Of a DNA stretch of 64,000 nt, positions 16,403-24,177 are shown piece by piece (the first letter of the stretch is position 1; each line of letters starts with the position of its first letter). The notes below the pieces were generated by a model. The model was not told the origin of the DNA. It did not search any database and saw nothing but the letters and a program-made list of their open reading frames with translations. The translations under genes were made by a program, and so were the position numbers. The stretch lies in NCBI RefSeq assembly GCF_042879035.1, contig NZ_JBIAOU010000005.1, forward strand, positions 62,001 through 126,000, written 5' to 3'. The stretch is from Rhodococcus_G sp042879035 (lineage in GTDB: Bacteria; Actinomycetota; Actinomycetes; Mycobacteriales; Mycobacteriaceae).

Positions 16403-18025
16403 TCACATCCGGAACACGCCGTAGGAGACCGGCTCGATCGGCGCGTTCGCGCACACCGAAAGGGCAAGTCCGAGAACAGTTCTGGTGTCGGCGGGGTCGA
16501 TGACGCCGTCGTCCCACAACCGCGCCGTCGAGTAGTACGGGTTGCCCTGCGACTCGTACTGCTCGCGGATCGCGTCCGGGTCGCTGCCCGACCCGACCGT
16601 GCCGAGCACCTGCGCGGCCTGCTCACCACCCATCACCGAGATCCGGGCGTTCGGCCACATCCACAGGAACCGCGGCGAGTACGCCCGCCCGCACATCGAG
16701 TAGTTGCCCGCCCCGTACGAACCGCCGATCACCACCGTCAGCTTCGGCACCCGCGCACACGCCACCGCCGTGACCATCTTCGCACCGTGCTTGGCGATAC
16801 CACCCGCCTCGTAGTCCCGGCCCACCATGAAGCCGGCGATGTTCTGCAGGAACACCAACGGAATCGACCGCTTGTCGCACAACTCGATGAAGTGCGCACC
16901 CTTCATCGCGGACTCGGCGAACAGCACACCGTTGTTGGCGACGATCCCCACCGGATGCCCGTGGATCCGGGCGAACCCCGTCACCAGACTCTTGCCGTAC
17001 TCCGCCTTGAACTCCTGGAACGCACCGGACCCATGGTCGGCACCGCCGACGCCGTCCACGACGCGAGTGATGACCTCGTGCACGTCGTACGGGGTCCGCG
17101 GATCCGTCGGCACCACGTCGTACAACTCGGTCTGATCCGCCACGGCGTCGACGGTCGGCGCGACGTCCCACGGACGCGGCTCCCGCGGACCGAGTGTCGA
17201 GACGATGTTCCGCACGATCCGCAGCGCGTCCTGGTCGTCCTCGGCGAGGTGGTCGGTCACCCCGGAGACCTTCGAGTGCAGGTCACCACCACCGAGTTCC
17301 TCCGCGGTCACCACCTCACCGGTCGCGGCCTTCACCAGTGGCGGACCGCCGAGGAAGATGGTGCCCTGGTTGCGGACGATGACCGCCTCGTCGCTCATCG
17401 CGGGCACATACGCCCCACCCGCGGTGCACGACCCCATCACCGACGCGATCTGAGCAATCCCCTTGGCGCTCATCGTCGCCTGGTTGTAGAAGATCCGCCC
17501 GAAGTGCTCCCGGTCCGGGAACACCTCGTCCTGCCGCGGCAGGAACGCACCCCCGGAGTCGACGAGGTAGATGCACGGCAGGTTGTTCTGCAGCGCGATC
17601 TCCTGCGCCCGCAGATGCTTCTTCACCGTCATCGGGTAGTAGGTTCCGCCCTTGACCGTCGCATCGTTGGCGACGATCACGCACTCTCGACCCGACACCC
17701 GCCCGATCCCGGCGATCATCCCCGCACCCGGGCACTCGTCGTCGTACAACCCGTTCGCCGCCAACGGCGCCAACTCCAGGAACGCGCTGCCCGGATCGAG
17801 CAGCGTGTTCACCCGCTCCCGCGGCAACAACTTGCCCCGATCGACGTGCCGCTGCCGCGACTTCTCACTGCCACCGAGCGCCGCAACCCGCAGCCGCTCC
17901 CGCAGCTCGGTCACCAACCGCTCGTGCTCGGCCCTGTTCTTGTCCTGATCGAACGCCATCTCGCCGCCTGTCCGCTCGAAGCCCGCGCGGTCCGTGGCCA
18001 CCGGATCCGATCGCCGGAACCACAT
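16403..18025 (-). CDS. accD1: Acyl-CoA carboxylase beta subunit (methylcrotonyl-CoA carboxylase-like)
   Basis: The carboxyltransferase has about 540 residues: RGKLLPRERVNTLLDPGS, the oxyanion-hole segment GSCTAGGAYVPAMSDE, ANNGVLFAESAMKGAHFIE, and GGSYGAGNYSMCGRAYSPRF. The pattern is that of methylcrotonyl-CoA carboxylase beta chains. Starts at TTG 18034, ATG 18025 or ATG 17959 are possible. The TTG falls inside the operator, so ATG 18025 is used; 17959 (MAFDQDK) would fit the family length. It is the first gene of the leucine operon, divergent from a TetR gene. Confidence 0.92.
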   Translation of the reverse strand: MWFRRSDPVATDRAGFERTGGEMAFDQDKNRAEHERLVTELRERLRVAALGGSEKSRQRHVDRGKLLPRERVNTLLDPGSAFLELAPLAANGLYDDECPGAGMIAGIGRVSGRECVIVANDATVKGGTYYPMTVKKHLRAQEIALQNNLPCIYLVDSGGAFLPRQDEVFPDREHFGRIFYNQATMSAKGIAQIASVMGSCTAGGAYVPAMSDEAVIVRNQGTIFLGGPPLVKAATGEVVTAEELGGGDLHSKVSGVTDHLAEDDQDALRIVRNIVSTLGPREPRPWDVAPTVDAVADQTELYDVVPTDPRTPYDVHEVITRVVDGVGGADHGSGAFQEFKAEYGKSLVTGFARIHGHPVGIVANNGVLFAESAMKGAHFIELCDKRSIPLVFLQNIAGFMVGRDYEAGGIAKHGAKMVTAVACARVPKLTVVIGGSYGAGNYSMCGRAYSPRFLWMWPNARISVMGGEQAAQVLGTVGSGSDPDAIREQYESQGNPYYSTARLWDDGVIDPADTRTVLGLALSVCANAPIEPVSYGVFRM

Positions 18026-18032
18026 CTTCGCC

Positions 18033-18060
18033 AATTCGGTTAACTTCCAATAACCGAATT
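18033..18060. promoter_or_regulatory. TetR operator for leucine-catabolism operon
   Basis: There is a perfect inverted repeat: AATTCGGTTA at 18033-18042 and TAACCGAATT at 18051-18060, separated by 8 bp. It lies at the 5' end of accD1, 79 bp before the divergent TetR gene. A bound dimer would block transcription of the accD1 operon and could also autoregulate the TetR gene. Confidence 0.85.
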
Positions 18061-18138
18061 CAAGATAACTGTGCTTAACTGAGTTGTCCAGACCCCAGGC
18101 TCGGGGACGACCGACAGACCAGGAGAGGAGGCCCCACC

Positions 18139-18753
18139 GTGACGGCGAACCACGATGTGGCCGGCACCGCCGCCCCCACGCGACGCAGCCAGGCCAAGGC
18201 GGACCGTCGACGCCAACTCCTGCGGGCGGCAGCCAGATTGATCGCCGAACGGGGCTACACCGGAGTTCGCCTCGAGGATCTCGGCTCGGCCGTCGGCATC
18301 AGCGGACCGGCCGTGTACCGCCACTTCTCCAACAAGGAGGCGCTGCTCGTCGAGCTGCTGGTCGGCATCAGCGCGCGCCTGTTCGACGGCGGCACCGCCG
18401 TCGTCGAGTCCACCCCCGACGCCGAGCTGGCACTCGCCGGGCTGATCGAGTTCCACCTCGACTTCGCACTCGGCGAATCCGATCTGATTCGCGTGCAGGA
18501 CCGCGACCTCGGGTCGCTGCCCGACCCGGCCCGGCGCCAGGTGCGCCAGTACCAGCGCCGCTACGTCGAACTGTGGGTGCAGGTGCTGTGCAAGACCGAC
18601 CCCGCGCTCTCCGAGACCGACGCCCGCACCAAGGCGCACGCCACCTTCGGCCTGATCAACTCCACACCGCACAGCGCGAACCCGGCGACCCCGACCCGGA
18701 CGCGCGACGTCCTGCGCCGGATGACCGTCGCCGCGCTCGCGCCGGGCGTGTGA
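18139..18753 (+). CDS. TetR family regulator of the accD1 operon
   Basis: The 204-residue TetR protein has its HTH near residues 40-65 (LGSAVGISGPAVYRHFSNKEALL). GTG 18139 follows a very strong RBS (AGGAGAGGAGG about 9-18 bases upstream). It is divergent from accD1 and in the position of Rv2506 in M. tuberculosis. The operator at 18033-18060 is the obvious target. The inducer is probably a leucine-pathway acyl-CoA (inference from synteny). Confidence 0.9.
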   Translation: MTANHDVAGTAAPTRRSQAKADRRRQLLRAAARLIAERGYTGVRLEDLGSAVGISGPAVYRHFSNKEALLVELLVGISARLFDGGTAVVESTPDAELALAGLIEFHLDFALGESDLIRVQDRDLGSLPDPARRQVRQYQRRYVELWVQVLCKTDPALSETDARTKAHATFGLINSTPHSANPATPTRTRDVLRRMTVAALAPGV

Positions 18754-18805
18754 GACGCGAAACCGGGTATTGCACCTTTCCGAACAACGTTAGACAATTC
18801 GAACT

Positions 18806-19411
18806 GTGTTAGACGACGTGCGGCCGGACGTCCCGGTACGCACCCCCACCAGCAGGGTCCGCAAACGCCACGAGGCGACGCGAGCGGAGATCCTCGCTGC
18901 GGCGTGGTCCCTGGTGCGAGCACACGGTCTCGCCGCGCTCACGCTGCGCGACGTCGCCCGGGAGGTCGGGATGCGAGCGCCCTCGCTCTACTCGTACTTC
19001 CCGTCCAAGAACGCCATCTACGACGCGATGTACGTGCAGGGGTGCCGGGAGTTCGTCGAGTACTACGAGCAGATCCCCGTCACCGACGACGCGCTGACCG
19101 ATCTCCGGGCCGGGATGCACGCATTCGTCCGCTTCTGCACCGACGACCCCGCCCGGTACCAACTGCTCTTCCAGCGCACACTTCCCGGCTTCGAACCGAC
19201 CCCGGACTCGTTCTCGTGGGCGGTCCGCGGCCTCGACCTCCTCCGCCGCCGGCTGTCCGTACACGGGTACGACGAGGACGTCCTCGACCTCCTCACGGCG
19301 ATCGGCACCGGACTGGCCGATCAGCAGATTTCCAACGATCCCGGCGGTGACCGGTGGATCCGGCTGATCGACGACGCGATGACGATGTTCCACAATCACG
19401 TCTCCCGCTGA
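18806..19411 (+). CDS. TetR family transcriptional regulator
   Basis: The protein has 201 residues with an N-terminal HTH (LRDVAREVGMRAPSLYSYF) and a long helical ligand domain containing RYQLLFQRTLPGFEP. It starts at GTG 18806; a GTG at 18818 is an alternative. TTAGAC occurs twice just upstream (18790-18795 and around the start), a possible autoregulatory direct repeat. It lies 54 bp before the mycothiol-dependent enzyme gene on the same strand, so the two are probably cotranscribed. Confidence 0.87.
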   Translation: MLDDVRPDVPVRTPTSRVRKRHEATRAEILAAAWSLVRAHGLAALTLRDVAREVGMRAPSLYSYFPSKNAIYDAMYVQGCREFVEYYEQIPVTDDALTDLRAGMHAFVRFCTDDPARYQLLFQRTLPGFEPTPDSFSWAVRGLDLLRRRLSVHGYDEDVLDLLTAIGTGLADQQISNDPGGDRWIRLIDDAMTMFHNHVSR

Positions 19412-19465
19412 TCCGCCGCAGCGAGGGACCGGGCCCCCCAGGCCCACCACGACACGAGGCCCGCC

Positions 19466-20224
19466 ATGACCGACATCACCGATCCCGTCACCGACATTCC
19501 ACGCCTGGATCGCGCGGGGTACGCGCGACTCGCGGCCACCGAGTACGCACGCATGCTCGACACGCTGCGGGGATTGACGCCGGGCGACTGGCCCCGGCCC
19601 ACCGACTGCGCGGCCTGGGACGTGCGCGCCCTCGCCGGCCACGTTCTCGGCGGCACCGAACTCGTCTGCACTCTGCGCGAGTTCGTCCACCAACTCCGAG
19701 CGGGGTCGGCCGCCGCGCGGGGCCGCCCCACGGTCGACGGGATGACCGAGGTCCAGGTGCGCGAACGCGCCCCGCTCGGCACCGACGAACTGATCGACCG
19801 GTTCGGACTCGCCGGTCCCCGGGCCGCGCGGGTGCGGGCCCGGCTCCCCCGCCCGTTCCGGTGGATTCCGATGACCGCCAGGGTCGGTGACGTCGACGAG
19901 AAGTGGCGTCTCGGCTACCTTTTCGACATCATTCTGACCCGCGACACCTGGATGCACCGGGTGGATCTGTGCCGTGCGACGGACACCCCGATGACGCTGA
20001 CCGGCGACCACGACGGGCGGATCGTCGCCGACGTGGTCCGCGAATGGGCGGGGCGGCACGGCCGGCCCTTCGCGGTGGAGCTGACGGGACCGGCGGGCGG
20101 CGTGTTCGCCTCGCCGACAGCATGTTCCGAGAGCATCTCGATGGACGCCGTCGAATTCTGCCGCGTCCTCTCCGGGCGAGGCCGGGCAGGCACCGGGCTG
20201 CTCGCGCGCCCCGTCCCGTTCTGA
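19466..20224 (+). CDS. Maleylpyruvate isomerase-family mycothiol-dependent enzyme
   Basis: The 252-residue DinB-like protein has the mycothiol/metal-binding layout: H59 (LAGHVLGG), D160 and H164 (RDTWMHRVDL), where other members have His, Glu, His. Relatives use mycothiol, the actinobacterial thiol, for isomerisation or detoxification with a divalent metal. It follows a TetR gene and ends immediately before a long palindromic repeat. The exact reaction is unknown; replacement of the usual Glu by Asp may matter. Confidence 0.82.
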   Translation: MTDITDPVTDIPRLDRAGYARLAATEYARMLDTLRGLTPGDWPRPTDCAAWDVRALAGHVLGGTELVCTLREFVHQLRAGSAAARGRPTVDGMTEVQVRERAPLGTDELIDRFGLAGPRAARVRARLPRPFRWIPMTARVGDVDEKWRLGYLFDIILTRDTWMHRVDLCRATDTPMTLTGDHDGRIVADVVREWAGRHGRPFAVELTGPAGGVFASPTACSESISMDAVEFCRVLSGRGRAGTGLLARPVPF

Positions 20225-20226
20225 CA

Positions 20227-20290
20227 CGCTCCGCGCAGTGGTGCACTTGTGGACGCCGGACCCTCCGAAAGTGCACCACTGCGCGGAGCG
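20227..20290. repeat. Long palindromic repeat (dispersed hairpin element, copy 1)
   Basis: There are two perfectly complementary 22-bp arms (20227-20248 and 20269-20290) around a 20-bp loop. The arms contain GCGCAGTGGTGCACTT. It lies three bases after the isomerase-like gene and four bases before the end of the convergent DUF1275 gene, so it can act as a bidirectional terminator. A closely related element occurs at 63911-63975, which marks it as a dispersed repeat. Confidence 0.9.
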
Positions 20291-20294
20291 CCTC

Positions 20295-20933
20295 TCAGTT
20301 CCGGGTGCGGGCGAACACGCCCGCGAGGACAAGCGCGACCGCGACGGCGAACCACAGCCCCGCCAACCCCAGTGCGCGGTGCGTCGCCGCGCCCGCGAGC
20401 ACCCCTGCCGACAGCGCCAGCCACAGGCCCGCGAATCGCAGCCAGTCCCACCGCGGTCCGCCGGTCAGTGCCGCCGCGATGCCGCGTCCGACCTTGACCA
20501 GGGTGCCCGTCACGTAGGTCAGGCTGATCGACGACGCGCTGCTCCCGTCGAAGACGGTGTTCTCGATTCCCATCGCCAGCGTCAGGGCCGCGATCACCGC
20601 CTGGTCGGGACCGAACGCGGAGCACACCGTGGCCACCGAGATCAGCACCGCGACGAGGGCCATCACCGCCGGGCGACGGCGCCGACCCGCGAGGTGCCCG
20701 AGCACCGAACCCGCGGTCACGCCGAGCACGAACAACGCGACGACCGACGCTCCGACCAGAACCGGATGCCACTGCCCGTCGACGAGGGCCACCCCGGCCT
20801 GGGTGGTGTTGCCGCTCATGAACGAGACGAAGAACCCGCCGAGGGTGATGAACCCCATCGCGTCGACGTACCCGGCCAGGGCAGCGAGCAGCGCCGCGAT
20901 CGCGAAGGTCGCGCGATCGGCGTCCACAACCAA
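20295..20933 (-). CDS. DUF1275 (YoaK-like) membrane protein
   Basis: The 212-residue integral membrane protein has about six hydrophobic segments and the family motifs GYVDAMGFITLGGFFVSFMSGN near the N terminus and IENTVFDG / TYVTGTLVKVG in the middle. DUF1275 members are poorly characterised inner-membrane proteins. It ends next to the palindromic repeat at 20227-20290. The GlsB-type gene lies 54 bp upstream on the same strand, so they may share a transcript. Confidence 0.85.
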   Translation of the reverse strand: MVVDADRATFAIAALLAALAGYVDAMGFITLGGFFVSFMSGNTTQAGVALVDGQWHPVLVGASVVALFVLGVTAGSVLGHLAGRRRRPAVMALVAVLISVATVCSAFGPDQAVIAALTLAMGIENTVFDGSSASSISLTYVTGTLVKVGRGIAAALTGGPRWDWLRFAGLWLALSAGVLAGAATHRALGLAGLWFAVAVALVLAGVFARTRN

Positions 20934-20987
20934 GGCGGGTTCCCTTTCGATCGATCTCGTTGCCGGCGAACCCGCCCCAGCGTACGG

Positions 20988-21251
20988 CTAGGTCTTTCTG
21001 GTGAGCGAGGTGTAGCCGAGAGTCAGGACCGCGGCCGCCGCGATACTGATGATCCACCGCCACCAGTCGATCCCGGATGTGTCTCCGGTGTCGCTGATCA
21101 TGTCCCAGACCCAGTAGCCGATCAGCGCGCCCGCGATGCCGAGGATGACGGTGATCACCCAGCCCATCGCCTGCTTGCCCGGAATGACGAGGCGGGCCAG
21201 CACGCCGATGACCGCGCCGAAAATGATGGTGCCGATGATGTCCCCAACCAT
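20988..21251 (-). CDS. GlsB/YeaQ/YmgE family stress-response membrane protein
   Basis: The protein has 87 residues with three hydrophobic segments; MVGDIIGTIIFGAVIGVLAR and GKQAMGWVITVILGIAGA are typical of the transglycosylase-associated (GlsB/YeaQ) family. ATG 21251 has GGGAG eight bases upstream; the longer frame upstream is not supported. It is a small inner-membrane protein of general stress regulons with unknown biochemical role. The DUF1275 gene follows on the same strand. Confidence 0.85.
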   Translation of the reverse strand: MVGDIIGTIIFGAVIGVLARLVIPGKQAMGWVITVILGIAGALIGYWVWDMISDTGDTSGIDWWRWIISIAAAAVLTLGYTSLTRKT

Positions 21252-21359
21252 GGGTGGACTCCCTTCGTACTGCACCCGAACCGGACGGTGTACGACTTCG
21301 TCAAACTCTGATCGTGGCACGGATACGGCTCGAACGGAACTGTTTCCCGGCCACGAAGT

Positions 21360-21408
21360 TCGCCCCACACCCCGTCGCCCGGACAATCGGGCGCGAGGTG
21401 TGGGGCGA
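21360..21408 (-). terminator. Nested hairpin terminator after NDMA-type alcohol dehydrogenase
   Basis: TCGCCCCACACC (21360-21371) pairs perfectly with GGTGTGGGGCGA (21397-21408), and an inner CGCCCG/CGGGCG stem lies in the loop. It is 29 bp past the stop of the minus-strand alcohol dehydrogenase gene. Confidence 0.75.
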
Positions 21409-21436
21409 GAGATCGACCGGGCGAGCGGCGGTGGGA

Positions 21437-22549
21437 CTACTGACCGTGCACGATCACGCCGCGGATGTTCTTGCCGTCGCGCAGGTCCTGGTAGCCCTCG
21501 TTGACCTGTTCGAGGGTGTACCGGGTGGTGACCAATTCGTCCAGCTTCAACTGGCCCGCGTCGTAGAGGCGGAGCAGCCTGACGATGTCGTACTGCGGGT
21601 TCATCGACCCGAACAGCGAACCCTTGATCGTCTTCTGGTTGAGGGTCAGGTCACAGCCGGAGACGTGCACCGTGAGCTTCTCCGGGTTCGCGAGCCCGGT
21701 GATGACGACGGTGCCGCCCTTGCCGATCACGGCGGTCGCCGCGGAGACGACGGCCTCGTCGACGGTGCCGACCAGGATCAGCGCCGCGTCCGCGCCCTGG
21801 CCCCAGGTCAGTTCGGTGACCTTGGCCGCCGCACTCTCGGCGTCCGGGAATGCATGCGTGGCACCGAACTTCAGGGCGGTCTCCCGCTTGAACGGAACCG
21901 GATCGACGGCGACGACGTACTTGCAACCGGCGGCGACCGCCCCCTGGATCGCGTTGATGCCGAGGCCACCGATGCCGTACACGACAGCGGTGTCCCCGGC
22001 ACGCAGGTTGCCCGCGTTCACGGCGGTGCCCCAGCCCGAGGGGACGCCGCAGCCGACGAGGACCGCCGTCTCCAGCGGCAGCCAGTCGTCGACCTTGACG
22101 ACCGAGTGCTGGGAGATGGTGGCCCGCTCGGAGAAGGTGCCGAGCATGCACATGGCGCCGAAATCGACTCCGTTGCCGTGGAATCGGAAGGTGCCGTCGG
22201 GCATCGAGCCCTCGAGGATCGTGGCACCCATGTCGCACAGGTTCTGCCGCCCCGTCGAACAGTAGCGACAGGTGCCGCAGTTCGGGATGAAGCTGCACAC
22301 GACGTGGTCGCCGGGCTTGACCTTGGTGACGCCGGGGCCGACCTCCTCGATGATCCCGGAGCCCTCGTGGCCGCCGACGATCGGGTAGCGCGGCGGCAGG
22401 TCGCCGTCCGTCAGGTGCAGGTCCGAGTGGCACAGGCCGGCGGCGGTGTACTTGATCAGCACCTCGCCGGGGCCCGGGCCGTCGAGCTCGAGTTCCATGA
22501 GTTCGAACGGCTTGCCCGCCTCGAGCAGTACGGCTGCGGTGGTCTTCAT
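21437..22549 (-). CDS. NDMA-dependent (mycofactocin-associated) zinc alcohol dehydrogenase
   Basis: This 370-residue medium-chain dehydrogenase has catalytic zinc ligands C40, H61 and E62, structural zinc cysteines C91, C94, C97 and C105, and a Rossmann GIGGLG near 196. It closely matches the family whose NAD(H) stays bound and is recycled in vitro by N,N-dimethylnitrosoaniline and in vivo by mycofactocin. The full mft locus lies 28-40 kb away in this window. The partner aldehyde dehydrogenase gene is 26 bp upstream, so the pair would oxidise an alcohol to a carboxylic acid. Confidence 0.88.
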   Translation of the reverse strand: MKTTAAVLLEAGKPFELMELELDGPGPGEVLIKYTAAGLCHSDLHLTDGDLPPRYPIVGGHEGSGIIEEVGPGVTKVKPGDHVVCSFIPNCGTCRYCSTGRQNLCDMGATILEGSMPDGTFRFHGNGVDFGAMCMLGTFSERATISQHSVVKVDDWLPLETAVLVGCGVPSGWGTAVNAGNLRAGDTAVVYGIGGLGINAIQGAVAAGCKYVVAVDPVPFKRETALKFGATHAFPDAESAAAKVTELTWGQGADAALILVGTVDEAVVSAATAVIGKGGTVVITGLANPEKLTVHVSGCDLTLNQKTIKGSLFGSMNPQYDIVRLLRLYDAGQLKLDELVTTRYTLEQVNEGYQDLRDGKNIRGVIVHGQ

Positions 22550-22575
22550 GGTGGTTATCCTTCGGCGAGTGGTGG

Positions 22576-24078
22576 TCAGAGTGCAATGTTGACGGACTTG
22601 GTGATCGTGTAGGCGTCGAGTCCGGCGGCACCGAGTTCACGCCCCCACCCGGACTGCTTGTAGCCGCCGAAAGGCATCGCCGTGTCGAAGCCGTTGTACT
22701 GGTTGATCCACACCGAACCGGCCTTGATCCGGCGTGCGGTGCGGTGCGCCTTGGAGATGTCCTTGGTCCAGATGCCCGCGGCGAGACCGTAGATCGAGTC
22801 GTTGGCCGCGGCGGCGACACCTGCCTCGGCGTTGAACGGCTGGGCGGCGACGACGGGGCCGAAGATCTCCTCGCGGACGATGGAGAACTCGGGCTCGACG
22901 TCGACGAAGACGGTGGGTTCGACGAACCAGCCCGTCTCGCCCCACCGCTTGCCGCCGGTCAGTGCCCGCGCCCCGTCGGCGAGCCCGGCGGCGAGGTAGC
23001 CGGTGACCCTGTCGAACTGTTCCTGCGAGACGAGAGGGCCGAGCTGGGTGGTCGGGTCGAGGCCGGGGCCGATCTTCACCTGGCTCGCGGCATCGGCGAC
23101 GGCCTGCGTGAACTCGTCGAAGATCTTGTCCTCCACGAACAGCCGGGTGCCCGCGACGCAGCACTGCCCGTGGTTGAACAGCCAGGCGTTCAGCGACCCC
23201 TCCACGGCGGCGTCGAAGTCCGCGTCCGCGAACACGATGTTCGGGCTCTTGCCGCCGAGCTCGAGGGTGACCTTCTTCAGGTTGCCCTTCGCGGCGTCGA
23301 CGATCTTCTTGCCCACCTCCGTGGATCCGGTGAACGCCACCTTGTCGACGCTCTCGTGCGCGGACAGCGCGGCGCCGGCGTCGCCGAAGCCGCTGACGAT
23401 GTTGACCACACCGGGCGGGAATCCCGCTTCCTGGAACACCTCCCCCAGCAGGAGCGCGGTCAGCGGTGTCTGCTCGGCGGGCTTGAGGATGACGGTGTTG
23501 CCGGCGCCGAGGGCGGGGGCGAGCTTCCACGCCGCCATCAGCAGCGGGAAGTTCCACGGCACGATCAGTCCGCAGACGCCGACCGGCTCCCGCAGGGTGT
23601 AGGCGTGGAACTGGGCGTCCGGTGCGAACGGCATGGACACGTTGACCGTGCTGCCCTCGATCTTGGTGGCCCAACCGGCGTAGTAGCGGAACACGTCGGC
23701 CGCCCAGGCCACGTCGACAGCGCTGGCGATGCCGGCGGACTTGCCGTTGTCGAGGGCCTCGAGCTGACCGAACTCCTCGGCCCGCTCGCTGAGGAGGTCA
23801 CCGACCCGCCAGATCAACCGTTCGCGCTGGTTCGGCTTCATCGACGGCCACGGGCCCTCGTCGAATGCGCGGCGAGCGGCGCGCACCGCCCGGTCGACGT
23901 CCTCGGCCTGACCGTGGGCCACCTCGGTGAGGACGTTTCCGGTGGCGGGATCGTGCGTGGGGAAGGTGCGACCTGAGGCCGCCTCCACCCACTCGCCTCC
24001 GATCAGGAGCTTCTTCGGCCCACCGGCCAGGAAGCCCCGCACCGGGGTGGCGAGCGGGAAGTCGGCGATCGCTGTCAT
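22576..24078 (-). CDS. Aldehyde dehydrogenase (NAD-dependent)
   Basis: The 500-residue ALDH-superfamily enzyme has the motifs VPWNFPLLMAAWK, FTGSTEVGKK, catalytic Glu in LELGGKSPN, catalytic Cys in HGQCCVAGTR, and EEIFGPVV. ATG 24078 has GGAG six bases upstream; the frame extends further but into the promoter. It is the first gene of a two-gene operon with the NDMA-type alcohol dehydrogenase. A TGTCC-N7-GGACA site lies about 60 bp upstream and may bind the AcoR-like regulator encoded at 25741-27507. Confidence 0.92.
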   Translation of the reverse strand: MTAIADFPLATPVRGFLAGGPKKLLIGGEWVEAASGRTFPTHDPATGNVLTEVAHGQAEDVDRAVRAARRAFDEGPWPSMKPNQRERLIWRVGDLLSERAEEFGQLEALDNGKSAGIASAVDVAWAADVFRYYAGWATKIEGSTVNVSMPFAPDAQFHAYTLREPVGVCGLIVPWNFPLLMAAWKLAPALGAGNTVILKPAEQTPLTALLLGEVFQEAGFPPGVVNIVSGFGDAGAALSAHESVDKVAFTGSTEVGKKIVDAAKGNLKKVTLELGGKSPNIVFADADFDAAVEGSLNAWLFNHGQCCVAGTRLFVEDKIFDEFTQAVADAASQVKIGPGLDPTTQLGPLVSQEQFDRVTGYLAAGLADGARALTGGKRWGETGWFVEPTVFVDVEPEFSIVREEIFGPVVAAQPFNAEAGVAAAANDSIYGLAAGIWTKDISKAHRTARRIKAGSVWINQYNGFDTAMPFGGYKQSGWGRELGAAGLDAYTITKSVNIAL

Positions 24079-24138
24079 CGGATCTCCTTCGTACTGACGA
24101 TGTGACGTGCGCCATATTTCGTCAAGTTCGAGGGTGCC

Positions 24139-24160
24139 AACTGTCCAAGGTTCGGACACC
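24139..24160 (-). promoter_or_regulatory. Candidate activator site, copy 1 (AACTGTCC-N7-GGACACC)
   Basis: The inverted pair TGTCC/GGACA with 7-bp spacing lies 61 bp upstream of the aldehyde dehydrogenase start. An identical pair with the same flanking bases (AA before, CC after) and spacing is at 29286-29307, upstream of fadD and the AcoR-like gene. Confidence 0.6.
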
Positions 24161-24177
24161 TGCCGGACATCGTGCGG

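Noticed and set aside
14353..18043. Long plus-strand frames (716 and 583 codons) opposite accA1 and accD1
   Set aside because: They lie exactly opposite clear biotin carboxylase and carboxyltransferase domains and show no family motif.
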